Shown one piece after another: positions 35,726 through 46,436 of a stretch of DNA of 64,000 nt; positions within the stretch are counted from its first letter, which is position 1; every line of letters starts with the position of its first letter. Source of the stretch: Rhizobium sp. 18065 (GTDB lineage: Bacteria > Pseudomonadota > Alphaproteobacteria > Rhizobiales > Rhizobiaceae); contig NZ_CACSJP010000008.1 of NCBI RefSeq assembly GCF_902706095.1, positions 1 through 64,000 on the forward strand, read 5' to 3'. The notes under the pieces are model-generated. The model was not told the DNA's origin. It saw only the letters and a list, made by a program, of their open reading frames with translations, and made no database searches. The translations under genes were made by a program, and so were the position numbers.

Positions 35726-35822
35726 GGTTCCTCGCATGTGACGATAAAGATCGTAAACGAGGAAAGGACGGGGATGTTCCATCGCGCGCCAGCGAACGGC
35801 CGCTCACCTGATCACGGCGCCT

Positions 35823-36365
35823 TTATCTTACCTGATCGAGCAGCCGCTTGCATTCGAGCAGGTCGAACAGCGCCTCCTGCAGCAGTGCGCGGTCTTCCTT
35901 GCCGATCGCGCCCTTGCCGACGCTGATTTCCGACGCATCGTCGCTGCCGCTGCCAAAGCCGAAGAAGCGACCGCTTGCGCGGATCTTCGGACGGCCGACG
36001 AGTTGATCCTCGTCCAGACCACCGCCAAGCTTGGGGTCATCGCCCTTGGCAGCACTTGCGGCAACCAGTGCTTCCATAGTTGCGACGTCACCGGTCGCGA
36101 CAGCCATGACAAACTTGTTGCCATTGGTCTTTAGAAGCTTCTGCACGCCCTTGATCGTATACCCCTGATCGTAGAGCAGGTTGCGGATGCCCTTCAGCAA
36201 CTCGACATCATCGGGACGGTAGTATCGCCGGCCACCACCGCGCTTCAGCGGCTTGATCTGGGGAAAGCGGGTTTCCCAGAAACGCAATACATGCTGCGGC
36301 AGATCGAGATCATCAGCCACTTCGCTGATGGTGCGGAAAGCATCAGGGCTCTTGTCCAATTGCAT
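35823..36365 (-). CDS. MerR family transcriptional regulator
   Basis: A 180-residue regulator with an N-terminal MerR HTH ([51 protein letters not shown]), a short coiled segment and a Gly/Ala-rich tail. No cysteines for metal binding are evident. The ATG at 36363-36365 follows AGGAGCGGTGAA. It follows ihfA in the conserved plsX-fabH-ihfA-merR order. An inverted repeat GCAACGG/CCGTTGC lies between ihfA and this gene (36425-36450). Confidence 0.9.
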   Translation of the reverse strand: MQLDKSPDAFRTISEVADDLDLPQHVLRFWETRFPQIKPLKRGGGRRYYRPDDVELLKGIRNLLYDQGYTIKGVQKLLKTNGNKFVMAVATGDVATMEALVAASAAKGDDPKLGGGLDEDQLVGRPKIRASGRFFGFGSGSDDASEISVGKGAIGKEDRALLQEALFDLLECKRLLDQVR

Positions 36366-36483
36366 TTCACCGCTCCTCATGCGCCGGGCTCTTCGCCGCG
36401 CACATCGCTGCGCATTTCAATATTTTGTCGCAACGGCCTCAACCGTTGCGTGATTGCGGGCAAAATACAGCGCCGCTTTTTGT

Positions 36484-36822
36484 TCAGGCGGCCGGATTAG
36501 CCGGCTTCTGCTTGGCCTTGCGGGAAATATGGGCACGCAGGATACGCTGTTTCAGGACGTTCGACGCCTTGAAGGTCATAACGCGGCGTGGGGAGATCGG
36601 AACCTCCTCGCCGGTCTTCGGATTGCGACCGATACGCTCGTTCTTGCTGCGCACCTGAAAGGTGGCAAAGGACGAAAGCTTGACCATTTCGCCGCGCACG
36701 ATCGCATTGCAGATTTCGTCGATCACCGTTTCGACAAGCTCAGCCGATTCGGTGCGTGACAGTCCTACTTTCCGGAAGACCGATTCAGCCAAATCCGCAC
36801 GCGTCACTGTCTTCCCGGCCAT
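36484..36822 (-). CDS. ihfA: Integration host factor subunit alpha
   Basis: A 112-residue HU/IHF-fold protein. The N terminus [30 protein letters not shown], the [27 protein letters not shown] arm and [16 protein letters not shown] are IHF-alpha features and distinguish it from the HU gene at 1541. It bends DNA at specific sites as a heterodimer with IHF-beta, which is not in the window. Confidence 0.95.
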   Translation of the reverse strand: MAGKTVTRADLAESVFRKVGLSRTESAELVETVIDEICNAIVRGEMVKLSSFATFQVRSKNERIGRNPKTGEEVPISPRRVMTFKASNVLKQRILRAHISRKAKQKPANPAA

Positions 36823-36926
36823 AGTTCTCGCCCGCCTAAATCAATGATCTTGTTGAATTCCGTAAAGACTATTGTCCTTAACGGCGACGGTCAAGCGCTT
36901 GTTGATGCGCATTTTTTGGCATTGGC

Positions 36927-37898
36927 CTACCAGCGCAGCATGACGGCGCCCCAGGTGAAGCCGCCGCCCATCGCTTCGAGCATCACGAGGTCGCCCTGCT
37001 TGATGCGTCCGTCACCGGCCGCCGTTGCCAGTGCGAGTGGTATCGAGGCCGCCGAGGTGTTGCCGTGAAGATCAACCGTGATCACGACCTTCTCGGACGG
37101 GATGCCCAATTTCTTCGCAGAAGCGTCGATGATGCGCTTGTTGGCCTGGTGGGGAACCAGCCAGTCGATATCGTCGGCGGTCGTGCCGGTGGCATGAAAC
37201 GCTGCCTCGATCACATCGGTGATCATGCCAACGGCATGCTTGAAGACCTCGCGGCCCTCCATGCGCAGATGGCCGACGGTACCGGTTGTCGACGGACCGC
37301 CATCGACATAGAGCTTTTCACGATGGACGCCATCCGAGCGCAGATTGGCGGTCAGCACACCGCGGTCCGCAGTCGACCCCACCCCTTCCGCCGCTTCCAG
37401 CACAATGGCGCCAGCGCCGTCGCCGAAGAGAACGCAGGTGGTGCGGTCATGCCAGTCGAGGATGCGGGAGAATGTTTCCGCGCCGATCACGAGGACACGC
37501 TTGGCCATGCCACCGCGGATGTAGAGGTCGGCGGTCGACAGCGCGTAGATGAAACCCGAACAGACCGCCTGCACGTCGAAGGCGAAGCCGTGGTGCATGC
37601 CCAGACGGTTCTGGATGTTCACCGCCGTTGCCGGGAACGTGTTGTCCGGCGTGGAGGTGGCACAGATGATGAGGTCGATATCGGCCGAGGTCAGGCCAGC
37701 GCGATCAAGTGCCGCCTGTGCGGCAGCGGCACCCAGCGATGCAGTGGTCTCACCCTCACCGGCGATGTAACGCTGGCGAATGCCCGTGCGCTGCACGATC
37801 CATTCGTCAGACGTCTCGACCAAATCTTCAAGCTCGCCATTGGTCATCACCCGCTTCGGGAGCGACGCTCCGAAACCGCGAACAACAGAACGAATCAT
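36927..37898 (-). CDS. fabH: Beta-ketoacyl-ACP synthase III
   Basis: A 323-residue thiolase-fold enzyme that condenses acetyl-CoA with malonyl-ACP to start fatty acid synthesis. The catalytic Cys113 is in DVQAVCSGF, His in [11 protein letters not shown] and Asn in LHGNTSAAS. The C-terminal [11 protein letters not shown] is conserved. GTAGGAAAC precedes the ATG. It follows plsX with 19 bp between. Confidence 0.97.
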   Translation of the reverse strand: MIRSVVRGFGASLPKRVMTNGELEDLVETSDEWIVQRTGIRQRYIAGEGETTASLGAAAAQAALDRAGLTSADIDLIICATSTPDNTFPATAVNIQNRLGMHHGFAFDVQAVCSGFIYALSTADLYIRGGMAKRVLVIGAETFSRILDWHDRTTCVLFGDGAGAIVLEAAEGVGSTADRGVLTANLRSDGVHREKLYVDGGPSTTGTVGHLRMEGREVFKHAVGMITDVIEAAFHATGTTADDIDWLVPHQANKRIIDASAKKLGIPSEKVVITVDLHGNTSAASIPLALATAAGDGRIKQGDLVMLEAMGGGFTWGAVMLRW

Positions 37899-37917
37899 TA
37901 TGTTTCCTACCTAGTGT

Positions 37918-38964
37918 TCATGCGGCTTCGGGGCCCGCTGGAGACGGGTGCCGGGCATGATATTTTTTCAAATCGTTTTCGATCTTTTGCGTCAGACCGT
38001 TCCGGGCCATGTCATAGCCGACGTCGATGGCTGCTGCAAAGCCTTCCGCGTCGGTGCCGCCATGGCTCTTGATGACGATGCCGTTCAGACCGAGGAACAC
38101 GCCGCCATTGACCTTGCGCGGGTCCATCTTGTCGCGCAGGCGGTCAAAGGCGCCCTTGGCCAGCAGATAGCCGAGCTTGGCCACCAGTGTCCTCGACATG
38201 GCCGCGCGAAGATATTCGGCGATCTGTCGCGCGGTGCCCTCGGCGGTCTTCAAGGCGATATTGCCGGTAAAACCCTCAGTTACCACGACATCGACCGTGC
38301 CCTTGCCAAGATCATCGCCTTCGACGAAGCCGAAATAATCAATCGTGTCGAGCCCCGCCTCGCGGATCAGGCGACCGGCCTCCTTCACTTCTTCCTGTCC
38401 CTTGATCTCCTCGACGCCGACATTCAGCAGACCGACAAGGGGACGCTCGATTTCGAACAATGCGCGTGCCATGGCGCCTCCCATAAGGGCGAAATCAAGC
38501 AATTGCTGGGCATCCGCACCAATCGTCGCACCGACATCCAGAACGATGCTTTCGCCGGAGAGCGTGGGCCAGATTGCCGCGATGGCCGGACGTTCGATGG
38601 TCGCCATCGTGCGCAGGCAGAACTTGGCCATGGCCATCAGGGCACCGGTATTGCCGGCCGAAACGACCACATCGGCCTGCCCGGTCTTTACCGCCTCGAT
38701 CGAGCGCCACATGCTGGAGATATAGCGGCCGCGACGCAGCGCCTGGCTCGGCTTTTCGTCCATGCCGACAGAGACTTCACAGTGGTGGAAGACCGATTTC
38801 GCCTGAAGCTTCGGATACCGCGCCAGAATCGGCAAGCACCGCTCCTGCTGCCCATAAAGGATGAAGGTAACGTCCGGGTGACGATCAAGCGCCTTGGCAG
38901 CACCGGGTATGACGACTTCGGGACCGAAGTCGCCGCCCATGACGTCGAGAGAAATTCTGATCAC
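37918..38964 (-). CDS. plsX: Phosphate acyltransferase PlsX
   Basis: A 348-residue enzyme that makes acyl-phosphate from acyl-ACP for phosphatidic acid synthesis. It has [34 protein letters not shown] and [14 protein letters not shown]. It uses a GTG start (38962-38964); no in-frame ATG would give a normal N terminus. It sits between DUF177 and fabH, as in most Gram-negative bacteria. Confidence 0.97.
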   Translation of the reverse strand: MIRISLDVMGGDFGPEVVIPGAAKALDRHPDVTFILYGQQERCLPILARYPKLQAKSVFHHCEVSVGMDEKPSQALRRGRYISSMWRSIEAVKTGQADVVVSAGNTGALMAMAKFCLRTMATIERPAIAAIWPTLSGESIVLDVGATIGADAQQLLDFALMGGAMARALFEIERPLVGLLNVGVEEIKGQEEVKEAGRLIREAGLDTIDYFGFVEGDDLGKGTVDVVVTEGFTGNIALKTAEGTARQIAEYLRAAMSRTLVAKLGYLLAKGAFDRLRDKMDPRKVNGGVFLGLNGIVIKSHGGTDAEGFAAAIDVGYDMARNGLTQKIENDLKKYHARHPSPAGPEAA

Positions 38965-39064
38965 TGAAACCCGACCCTTCTTCTTCGCTGCCTAGCGAAA
39001 TTTCGGCCAAAATACCGCTTTTGTGTCCATGCACAACCCACCCATGGGAGCAGATGGGGCCTGA

Positions 39065-39625
39065 TCAGTCCTTTTTCCAGTCTTTCAACACGGCGAAAGG
39101 CGAAGGCTTACGGTCTTCTTCGTCGGCGCTCTCGATATGCGCAGCAAACTCGGCGCCCGGTTTTTTCGGATAGGGATCAATGCCGAGCGCGGCAAATTCG
39201 GCGACCAGTTCACCAGCGTCAATCGTATCGCCGACAAAGGTTTCCGGCAGGTCCGGGCCATCCGGATCAAGCACCATCTCGCCGACGCCATCTGCGACGA
39301 TGCGGGCAAGCTTGGAGCCTTCCGGCACGAAGATCTGGTCGATTTCCTGCTCGATCGTCGAGACCACCGGCTCCAGCGTCACGATGCAAGCCTGGACGAT
39401 TTCGCCCGAGACCTGGCCCTTGATGCGCACGCCGTCCCTCTTCCACCGGGCAATCTGGAGTTCGGCGGTCAGGCTGTTGACGCCTTCGATATTCCAGACA
39501 TCGGCCAGGGCGCGCCGTTCACGCTCATCGGCGGAAAGGCGAACCCGCACGGGGTTTGCCGACACATGGCCGACCTTGACCAGATAGCTGAAGGCCACAG
39601 CATCACCGGGCTTGTTCGTACTCAT
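39065..39625 (-). CDS. YceD family (DUF177) protein
   Basis: A 186-residue protein. Its core LQIARWKRDGVRIKGQVSGEIVQACIVTLEPVVSTIEQEIDQIFVPE is the DUF177 signature, including the Cys of QAC and the acidic end (DADEEDRKP-type). E. coli YceD affects 23S rRNA accumulation; the role in rhizobia is not established. It starts 1 nt after the upstream chaperone gene stop and is part of the same operon. Confidence 0.9.
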   Translation of the reverse strand: MSTNKPGDAVAFSYLVKVGHVSANPVRVRLSADERERRALADVWNIEGVNSLTAELQIARWKRDGVRIKGQVSGEIVQACIVTLEPVVSTIEQEIDQIFVPEGSKLARIVADGVGEMVLDPDGPDLPETFVGDTIDAGELVAEFAALGIDPYPKKPGAEFAAHIESADEEDRKPSPFAVLKDWKKD

Positions 39626-39626
39626 A

Positions 39627-40184
39627 TCAATTCAATCCTTCGGTCGACGCGGCGGGAACGGCGATACGGGTCTGTCCCGTTTCAATCGACGCCTCTTCAA
39701 TGCCGGACAGTGCGCGCTCTGCGGTAAACATCCAATCCGCCAGGGACTGCATGGATGGGGCAGCATCGCCGGCCTCCGGATGCAGGTTGCGACGAAGGGC
39801 TGCCTCGAGTGCTGCGCTGTCATTGCCGTCGAGGGCTGCGGCGTAGGACTCAAGCCGGCCATAATACATGCTGGCCAGTTTCTTCATTCGTTTCGGCACA
39901 CCCTGGTCGCCGACACCCAGCTCGCGAATGGAGTGATCGACGTCCTCGAAAAAGGCATCGATGATCTCCTGCGCGATCTCCTGCCCACTGCGATCGGACT
40001 TTGCCGTGCGGCGGAAATACAGAATCAACATGATCGACAGCATCTCGAACCGGCCCATGACCGTGTCTGGAACCTGCATGTCGAGATAGAAGGCCGGCGC
40101 ACGCGCAGCCGATGTCAGCGCAGCGTATTGGCGCTCGACAATTGCCCTGTTGTTTCTTTTCTTCCGGAAGAAGCCGAATACCAT
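39627..40184 (-). CDS. Ubiquinol-cytochrome c chaperone (CBP3/UQCC1 family)
   Basis: A 185-residue protein with the Ubiq_cyt_C_chap domain (APAFYLDMQVPDTVMGRFEMLSIMLILYFRR and DVDHSIRELGVGDQGVPKRMKKLASMYYGRLESY). Its mitochondrial homologue helps cytochrome b assembly in the bc1 complex. The ATG at 40182-40184 follows GGTGGAATTGG; a longer in-frame ORF to 40433 overlaps the bamE promoter region and is rejected. It heads the DUF177-plsX-fabH-ihfA-merR series and is divergent from bamE. Confidence 0.9.
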   Translation of the reverse strand: MVFGFFRKKRNNRAIVERQYAALTSAARAPAFYLDMQVPDTVMGRFEMLSIMLILYFRRTAKSDRSGQEIAQEIIDAFFEDVDHSIRELGVGDQGVPKRMKKLASMYYGRLESYAAALDGNDSAALEAALRRNLHPEAGDAAPSMQSLADWMFTAERALSGIEEASIETGQTRIAVPAASTEGLN

Positions 40185-40444
40185 CCAATTCCACCAAAAA
40201 GAGCCTGCCGAACGGGTCGGCCCGCGCGTGGTCGTGTTGCATGATTGCGAAAGCTGGTTTACCGAAGCAGACGTGAATTGCAATGCCGTTCTAGAGCCCG
40301 GTTGCCGCATCCTGCGGCAGACTGGCGCTGAAAAGTGCGGAATACCATGGTGTTGGCCGCGCCTTTTCCCCGGAAAGGCCACAATGCTATGCGCAGAAGC
40401 GATGCGGCACTCAAGGGTGTCATCGACAGTCATGGGAGACGTGC

Positions 40445-40951
40445 GTGGAAATTCGGATTTTCAGATCGGACAGCAAGGTTCTGAGCTCTACGGCCCTCGC
40501 CGTGGCGCTCGCCATCAGCGGCCTTTCCGGTTGCCAAACCTCCGAAGTCTTCCACAACGGCTATGTGGTTGATCAGGCAGCACTCGACCTCGTTCCTGTC
40601 GGCTCAAGCCGCGAACAGGTTCTGCTGTCGCTCGGTACGCCATCGACCACGGCGACCTTCGAGGGCGAGGTCTTCTACTATATCTCGCAGAAGCGGACCC
40701 GCTCGGTTGCCTTCATGAAGCAGAAGCTGGTCGAGCAACAGATCCTGGCGATCTATTTCGACAAGGATGGCATTGTCACGCAGCTCGCCAACTACACGCT
40801 GCAGGATGGCAAGGTCTTCGATTCGATCTCGCGCACCACGCCGACCGGCGGCAAGGACCTCACCTTCATCCAGCAGCTGCTTTCGGGCGGCGGCAGCGCG
40901 GCCAACAGCATCAAGAACGTGCTTGGCGGCGGCGGCATGGACGGCATGTAA
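40445..40951 (+). CDS. bamE: Outer membrane assembly lipoprotein BamE
   Basis: A 168-residue lipoprotein. It has a signal peptide with lipobox LSGC (Cys about residue 30), then the SmpA/OmlA fold (VDQAALDLVPVGSSREQVLLSLGTPSTTATFEGEVFYYISQKRTR) and a Gly-rich C terminus (LLSGGGSAANSIKNVLGGGGMDGM). It stabilises the BAM complex at the outer membrane. The GTG start at 40445 follows GGGAGACGTGC. Confidence 0.92.
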   Translation: MEIRIFRSDSKVLSSTALAVALAISGLSGCQTSEVFHNGYVVDQAALDLVPVGSSREQVLLSLGTPSTTATFEGEVFYYISQKRTRSVAFMKQKLVEQQILAIYFDKDGIVTQLANYTLQDGKVFDSISRTTPTGGKDLTFIQQLLSGGGSAANSIKNVLGGGGMDGM

Positions 40952-40979
40952 GCCTACCCCGCATATCTCGGAATACAGA

Positions 40980-41010
40980 AAACCGCGGAAGAGCATTCCG
41001 CGGTTTTCTT
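40980..41010. terminator. Terminator between bamE and hppA
   Basis: A perfect 10-bp stem (AACCGCGGAA 40981-40990, TTCCGCGGTT 40996-41005) with TTCTTTTT on the plus side and a shorter T run on the minus side. It serves bamE and probably also the convergent hppA. Confidence 0.92.
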
Positions 41011-41027
41011 TTTGTCTGCGGCGTCGA

Positions 41028-43166
41028 TCAGCCTGCCAGCACAGCCAGCAGCAACAGGGCCACGATATTGGTGATCTTGATGGCCGGGTTGACGGCAGGA
41101 CCTGCCGTATCCTTGTAGGGATCGCCGACGGTGTCACCGGTGACGGATGCCTTGTGGGCATCTGAGCCCTTGAGATGCTTCACGCCATCCTTGTCGATGA
41201 AACCATCCTCGAAGCTCTTCTTGGCATTGTCCCAGGCTCCGCCGCCTGACGTCATGGAGATTGCCACGAACAGGCCATTGACGATGACGCCGAGCAGCGA
41301 GGCGCCGAGGGCGGCAAAAGCCGAAGCCTTGGAGCCGGAAATCAGCAACACACCGAAATAGACGACCAGAGGCGCCAGCACCGGCAGCAGCGACGGGATG
41401 ATCATCTCGCGGATGGCGGCGCGCGTCAGGATATCGACGGCGCGGCCATAGTCCGGCTTCTCGGTGCCCTGCATGATGCCCGGCTTTTCGCGAAACTGAC
41501 GGCGGACTTCCTCGACGATCGAACCGGCCGCACGACCGACGGCCGTCATGGCGATGCCACCGAAGAGATAGGGAATGAGGCCGCCGAAGATCAGGCCGGC
41601 GACGACGTAAGGGTTCGACAGATCGAACGAAATCGCGCCCATATCGGCAAAGTAGGGATACTGGGCGCTGTTGGCGGCAAAATACTGCAGGTCGTTCGAA
41701 TAGGCGGCAAAGAGCACCAGGGCGCCGAGACCGGCCGAGCCGATCGCATAACCCTTGGTCACGGCCTTGGTGGTATTGCCCACGGCATCGAGCGCATCGG
41801 TCGACTTGCGGACTTCCGGTGGCAGGCCAGCCATTTCGGCAATGCCGCCGGCATTGTCGGTGACCGGTCCAAAGGCGTCGAGCGCGACGATCATGCCGGC
41901 AAGACCAATCATGGTGGTGACCGCGATTGCCGTGCCGAACAGGCCGGCGAGCTGGTAGGTGGCAATGATGCCGCCGACGATGACGATCGCCGGCAGGGCC
42001 GTCGATTCCAGCGACACGGCAAGGCCCTGGATGACGTTGGTGCCATGGCCGGTGACCGATGCTTGGGCGATCGAATTGACCGGGCGCTTGTTGGTGCCGG
42101 TATAATATTCGGTGATCACCACGATCAGCGCCGTGACGACCAGCCCGAGGATGCCGCAGAAGAACAGGTTGAGGCCGGTGACGTCCATGCCGGCAACGGT
42201 GCCGATCGAACCCCAACCGATCGTCAGAGACGTGGCGAGCGCCAGGCCGCCGATCGACAGCAGGCCGGTGACGATCAGGCCCTTGTAAAGCGCACCCATG
42301 ATCGAACCATTGGTGCCGAGCTTGACGAAGAATGTGCCGACGATAGAGGTGATGATGCAGGCGCCGCAAATAGCGAGCGGATAGATCATGGTGATCTCAA
42401 GCGCTGCCGAACCGGCGAAGAAGATCGCGGCCAGAACCATGGTTGCCACGACCGAGACGGCATAGGTCTCGAACAGGTCGGCTGCCATGCCGGCGCAGTC
42501 GCCGACATTGTCGCCGACATTGTCGGCAATGGTTGCCGGATTGCGCGGATCGTCTTCGGGAATACCGGCCTCGACCTTGCCGACGAGGTCTCCGCCGACA
42601 TCGGCCCCCTTGGTGAAGATACCGCCGCCGAGACGGGCGAAGATGGAGATCAACGATGCCCCAAAGCCAAGCGCGACAAGCGAGTCGATAACCTCGCGTG
42701 AGCCGCTTTCATGGCCGAGCATCGCCGTCAGAATGTAGAAATAGATCGAGACACCGAGTAGTGCGAGACCGGCGACCAGCATGCCGGTGATGGCACCGGA
42801 CTTGAAAGCAATGTCGAGACCGGCAGCCAGGCTATGCGACGACGCCTGCGCCGTTCGCACATTGGCGCGGACAGAGACATGCATGCCGATAAAGCCGGCA
42901 GCACCCGACAGGACGGCACCGACCAGGAAGCCGATGGCGGCCGTGCCGGACAAAAGGAACCATGTGGCGACAAAAACCACGGCACCGACGATCGCGATGG
43001 TCAGGTATTGGCGAGCGAGATAGGCCTGCGCACCTTCGCGAATATAGCCTGCGATTTCCTGCATTCGGGCATTGCCCTGGTCAGCCGCCAGCACTGAGCG
43101 CGTCGCCCAGACAGCGTAGACCACCGACAAAAACCCGCATAAAATTACGCCTAAAAGAACCGTCAT
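41028..43166 (-). CDS. hppA: K+-independent proton-pumping pyrophosphatase
   Basis: A 712-residue integral membrane protein with about sixteen TM helices that pumps H+ using pyrophosphate. Motifs are [39 protein letters not shown] and [36 protein letters not shown]. The Lys in GNTTKA marks the K+-independent subclass. The ATG at 43164-43166 follows GGGAGGGTATTGCGA; an extension to 43199 is not needed. Confidence 0.97.
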   Translation of the reverse strand: MTVLLGVILCGFLSVVYAVWATRSVLAADQGNARMQEIAGYIREGAQAYLARQYLTIAIVGAVVFVATWFLLSGTAAIGFLVGAVLSGAAGFIGMHVSVRANVRTAQASSHSLAAGLDIAFKSGAITGMLVAGLALLGVSIYFYILTAMLGHESGSREVIDSLVALGFGASLISIFARLGGGIFTKGADVGGDLVGKVEAGIPEDDPRNPATIADNVGDNVGDCAGMAADLFETYAVSVVATMVLAAIFFAGSAALEITMIYPLAICGACIITSIVGTFFVKLGTNGSIMGALYKGLIVTGLLSIGGLALATSLTIGWGSIGTVAGMDVTGLNLFFCGILGLVVTALIVVITEYYTGTNKRPVNSIAQASVTGHGTNVIQGLAVSLESTALPAIVIVGGIIATYQLAGLFGTAIAVTTMIGLAGMIVALDAFGPVTDNAGGIAEMAGLPPEVRKSTDALDAVGNTTKAVTKGYAIGSAGLGALVLFAAYSNDLQYFAANSAQYPYFADMGAISFDLSNPYVVAGLIFGGLIPYLFGGIAMTAVGRAAGSIVEEVRRQFREKPGIMQGTEKPDYGRAVDILTRAAIREMIIPSLLPVLAPLVVYFGVLLISGSKASAFAALGASLLGVIVNGLFVAISMTSGGGAWDNAKKSFEDGFIDKDGVKHLKGSDAHKASVTGDTVGDPYKDTAGPAVNPAIKITNIVALLLLAVLAG

Positions 43167-43319
43167 TCGCAATACCCTCCCGTATTGCCCGCGCCTCACT
43201 CTTCGCGGGCGGTGTCACGCAGACTCAAGGCCCCTCCTCCGGGACTTCGTCGACGCGAGGCGAGATTGCGTTGCACTTTCCTTTGCGTCAAGTGCACATA
43301 TTGTGCGTGATGGAAAGGC

Positions 43320-44546
43320 TCAGGCAGGCTTGCGGGACGCGGCCCGCATCTGCAGCAGGACCAGAACAAGGCAGAGAATTGTCACCGGCCAGATGACCAG
43401 GTTCATTACGGACCAGCCAAACGCGGTGAAAACCTTGCCGGACGAGAAGGAGGACAGCGCCACGGTCGAGAACAGGATGATGTCGTGGAAACCCTGGACC
43501 TTGTCGGCTTCGGCCGGACGGTAGCTCGAGGCCACGATGGCGGTGGCGCCGATGAAGCCGAAGTTCCAGCCGATGCCGAGCAGCACCAGGGCACCCCAGA
43601 AATTCCACAGCTCGATGCCCCAATGGGCAACGACTGCGCAGGACATCAGGATCAAGAGGCCGACGGCGACGATCTTTTCGGGCCCAAAGCGGGAAATCAG
43701 CATGCCGGTGAAGAAGCTCGGCGCGAACATGGCAATGACATGCCACTGGATACCGAGCGTGGCGAGATCGGATGAAAAGCCACAACCAATGACCATGGCG
43801 AGCGGCGCGCCGGTCATCATGAAGGTCATCAGGGCGTAGGAGCCAATACCGCAGACCATGCCGGTCATGAAACGCTGGGTCATGACGATTTCGTGCAGCG
43901 GGCGCGTCGGCTCATGAGCCGAGGAGCTTTTCGCCGAGAGGCTTGGCAGCTTGAGGAAGAAGAGAACGCCAATCGCTGCCAGCAGGAGCGGCACGAGACC
44001 GAGGAAGGCACCGGCAAACGTTACCGGCGCGAGGCTATCCTTCAGCCATATGGCGATCTGCGGACCGACAATGGCCGAGACGATGCCGGCGGCCAATATC
44101 CAGGAAATAGCCTTGCCCTTGTAGAAGCTCGGCGAGGCATCCGCCGCGGCAAAACGGATCTTCTGGGTGAAACCGGCAGACAGTCCCATCAATGCCAGGG
44201 CGACAACAAAAAGCCAGAAGTTCGATTGGATCAGAGCGAAGGCCGCCAGCGCGCTGCCGGTTGCGCCCATCAGCGCACCGATCATGAAGCTTTCACGCCG
44301 GCCGAGCAGACGCGATGCGGCTGCAACACCGATGGCACCCAACGCAATGCCGACGTTGAAGCCGGTCAGAGGTGCGGTGGACAGAGACTTGTCGGCACCG
44401 AGCATCTGGAATCCGGCAAGGCCGCCGACCGAAAAGGCCAGCGGCGGTGCCGCGCCCAGGATGGCCTGGGCGACAGCCAGGAGGGAGACGTTTCGCTTGG
44501 CCGTCGCAAGTTGACCATCCAGCCCCGCGTTCGACGTCCCGTCCAT
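43320..44546 (-). CDS. MFS transporter
   Basis: A 408-residue twelve-TM protein. It has an MFS loop SRLLGRRESFMIGALMG and the mid-protein linker SLSAKSSSAHEPTRPLHEI. Substrate unknown; it resembles small drug-efflux-type transporters. The ATG at 44544-44546 follows CAGGACAGGGC. It starts 13 nt after nusB on the same strand, so it probably belongs to the ribH-nusB transcript. Confidence 0.88.
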   Translation of the reverse strand: MDGTSNAGLDGQLATAKRNVSLLAVAQAILGAAPPLAFSVGGLAGFQMLGADKSLSTAPLTGFNVGIALGAIGVAAASRLLGRRESFMIGALMGATGSALAAFALIQSNFWLFVVALALMGLSAGFTQKIRFAAADASPSFYKGKAISWILAAGIVSAIVGPQIAIWLKDSLAPVTFAGAFLGLVPLLLAAIGVLFFLKLPSLSAKSSSAHEPTRPLHEIVMTQRFMTGMVCGIGSYALMTFMMTGAPLAMVIGCGFSSDLATLGIQWHVIAMFAPSFFTGMLISRFGPEKIVAVGLLILMSCAVVAHWGIELWNFWGALVLLGIGWNFGFIGATAIVASSYRPAEADKVQGFHDIILFSTVALSSFSSGKVFTAFGWSVMNLVIWPVTILCLVLVLLQMRAASRKPA

Positions 44547-44559
44547 GCCCTGTCCTGCC

Positions 44560-45039
44560 TTATTTTTGCGCCGGTGCGCGGACCTGCTTTGCAATGCGAT
44601 CGAGCACAGCATTGACCAGTTTCGGCTCGTCGTCCGAGAAGAAAGCCTGCGCGATCTCGACATATTCCGTTACGATAACAGCGATCGGTACGTCCTTGCG
44701 CTCGATCAATTCGAACGTGCCGGCGCGCAGGATCGCGCGTACCGTGCTGTCGATACGCGACAACATCCAGTCATCCTGCAGGGCTGCGCGGATCATCGGA
44801 TCGATCTTGGTCTGGTCGCGCACCACGCCTGCAACAATGGAACGGAACCAGGATGCGTCGGCCTTGAGATAGGTGTCGCCATCCACTTCCTGCCCGAGGC
44901 GGTGTGTCTCGTATTCCGCGACGACTTCAAGCACACCCGTGCCGCCGATATCCATCTGGTAAAGTGCCTGCACGGCTGCAAGCCGGGCTGCGCCACGCTG
45001 GTTTGCCGTCTTGGCCGGCTGTTTGTCTTCGGTCGTCAT
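44560..45039 (-). CDS. nusB: Transcription antitermination factor NusB
   Basis: A 159-residue all-helical RNA-binding protein that works with S10 (NusE) in rRNA antitermination. It has [33 protein letters not shown] and the C-terminal [31 protein letters not shown] signature. It starts 3 nt after the ribH stop, consistent with translational coupling. Confidence 0.96.
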   Translation of the reverse strand: MTTEDKQPAKTANQRGAARLAAVQALYQMDIGGTGVLEVVAEYETHRLGQEVDGDTYLKADASWFRSIVAGVVRDQTKIDPMIRAALQDDWMLSRIDSTVRAILRAGTFELIERKDVPIAVIVTEYVEIAQAFFSDDEPKLVNAVLDRIAKQVRAPAQK

Positions 45040-45042
45040 CGA

Positions 45043-45501
45043 TCAGCTACCCAGTTTGTTCTTCAGCGCGATCATGGTCAACGCTGCGCGGGCGGCAAAG
45101 CCACCCTTGTCCTTTTCCGAGCGCTTGACGCGCGCCCAGGCCTGTTCCTCGTTCTCGACCGTCATGATGCCGTTGCCGATCGGAAGAGATTCCGAGACGG
45201 CGAGGTCCATCAGCGCACGCGAGGATTCGTTGGAAACGATGTCGAAGTGATACGTTTCGCCGCGAATGACCATGCCGAGCGCGACAAAGCCGTCATAGAC
45301 GGTGCCTTCGTCGTCCGACGCATCCAGCGCCATGGCGATTGCTGGCGGAATTTCGAGTGCACCCGGCACCGTGATGATGTCGTAGGTGGCGCCGGCTTCA
45401 TCGAGCGCTGTGCGTGCACCATCCAGCAGTGCATCAGACATATCGTCGTAGAAACGCGCCTCGACGATCAGCAAATGCGGCGAAGCCTTCTTCTTTCCCA
45501 T
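45043..45501 (-). CDS. ribH: 6,7-dimethyl-8-ribityllumazine synthase
   Basis: A 152-residue enzyme that makes lumazine from ribityl-aminouracil and 3,4-dihydroxy-2-butanone phosphate. It has [49 protein letters not shown] (the catalytic His in RGETYHF) and [15 protein letters not shown]. The ATG at 45499-45501 follows GGATCAGGTT; an extension to 45600 lacks family support. Riboflavin synthase (ribE), its next partner, is not in the window. Confidence 0.96.
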   Translation of the reverse strand: MGKKKASPHLLIVEARFYDDMSDALLDGARTALDEAGATYDIITVPGALEIPPAIAMALDASDDEGTVYDGFVALGMVIRGETYHFDIVSNESSRALMDLAVSESLPIGNGIMTVENEEQAWARVKRSEKDKGGFAARAALTMIALKNKLGS

Positions 45502-45828
45502 AACCTGATCCGATCTTGAATGTGATTGTGGCCCACGGCCAAACAGAAACGCGGTCAAACCACGCTGTTTCACGGAAGGCAAGTGTTTTTCGGCCAGCAC
45601 GTCCCTCCGCCATCCGCACCCTTATCGATGAGATCAGGGCCAACGCTGCAACCGCACGTTTCGGCACGCGCTAATACGGGCAAAACCGTGTCGAAATTCA
45701 TGACAAATCTTTAATGGAATTCAGTGCCTTAGCGGCTGGATTTCGCCGCAATCCGATCCCAGCTTCAGTCTTGCAAGCGAGCGACGGAATTCCCCGCCAT
45801 CGCAGCTTTCCTTGAAAGGATGAGGACA
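45502..45828. other. Intergenic region upstream of ribH
   Basis: This 327-bp region separates ribH (minus) from a small plus-strand secreted-protein gene. Overlapping short ORFs have no domain or start signal. It must hold divergent promoters. A moderately AT-rich patch (45680-45725) is the likeliest place. I see no FMN riboswitch here. Confidence 0.5.
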
Positions 45829-46191
45829 ATGAATCGCTTTGCATCCGCACTCAGCGCATCGGCCATCTCGGCGCTCGCCTTTGGTGGCGACAGCTACGCC
45901 GCCATGCCGGCCATCGGAACCACCACTCCGCCACAAGTCGAACAGACGATCACCGGACTGACCGCCAATCATTTCGACATCATTCGTCTCGATGAATTGG
46001 ACAAGGGAGATCCCGTTCTGCAAAAATTCGAGACTGTCGCCCCAGGCTCGCAGGAAGCCAGAATGATCCAGGCTTCGGTGATCGCCAACAAGCCGCTGTC
46101 CCGGAAACTCCAGTCGGAAAAGGTCGAATTGACCAATATCGTCGGCGCCGAACGCGCCAGCGACGGCACAGTGACCTTCTATCTGCGCTAA
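45829..46191 (+). CDS. Small secreted protein, unknown
   Basis: A 120-residue protein with a signal peptide (MNRFASALSASAISALAFGGDSYA). The mature part contains TPPQVEQTITGLTANHFDIIRLDELDKGD and ends DGTVTFYLR, a small alpha-beta exported domain without cysteines. The ATG at 45829 follows GGATGAGGACA; the ATG 9 nt earlier overlaps that site. Together with the 25-residue ORF it lies between ribD and ribH. Confidence 0.7.
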   Translation: MNRFASALSASAISALAFGGDSYAAMPAIGTTTPPQVEQTITGLTANHFDIIRLDELDKGDPVLQKFETVAPGSQEARMIQASVIANKPLSRKLQSEKVELTNIVGAERASDGTVTFYLR

Positions 46192-46354
46192 CGACTGCCC
46201 CCGCAATTCCCTTGCCCGTTTCCCTACACCCTCGCGCTCACGGCGCGGGGGTCGTTTTGTCATCAGCGGAACAAAAGCGACCAATTGCGTGTTGACAGGT
46301 TACCGAAGCGGAAAATAGTCCGGCGGATATCGTTACAGGAAACAGGAGGTCACC

Positions 46355-46432
46355 ATGGGACGCAGTATTCTTCTCTGGCTTGTTGGGGTGCCGATCCCGA
46401 TCATCATTCTGATCATGCTGTTCTGGCGCTAA
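46355..46432 (+). CDS. 25-residue hydrophobic peptide gene
   Basis: A complete ORF coding MGRSILLWLVGVPIPIIILI plus five residues (MLFWR), preceded by a near-perfect AGGAGGTCACC. The peptide is one TM segment with the central GVPIPIIIL pattern, which I recall from unnamed small membrane proteins in other proteobacteria. It ends 4 bp before the convergent ribD stop. The strong ribosome binding site is the main argument that it is real. Confidence 0.7.
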   Translation: MGRSILLWLVGVPIPIIILIMLFWR

Positions 46433-46436
46433 GGCG

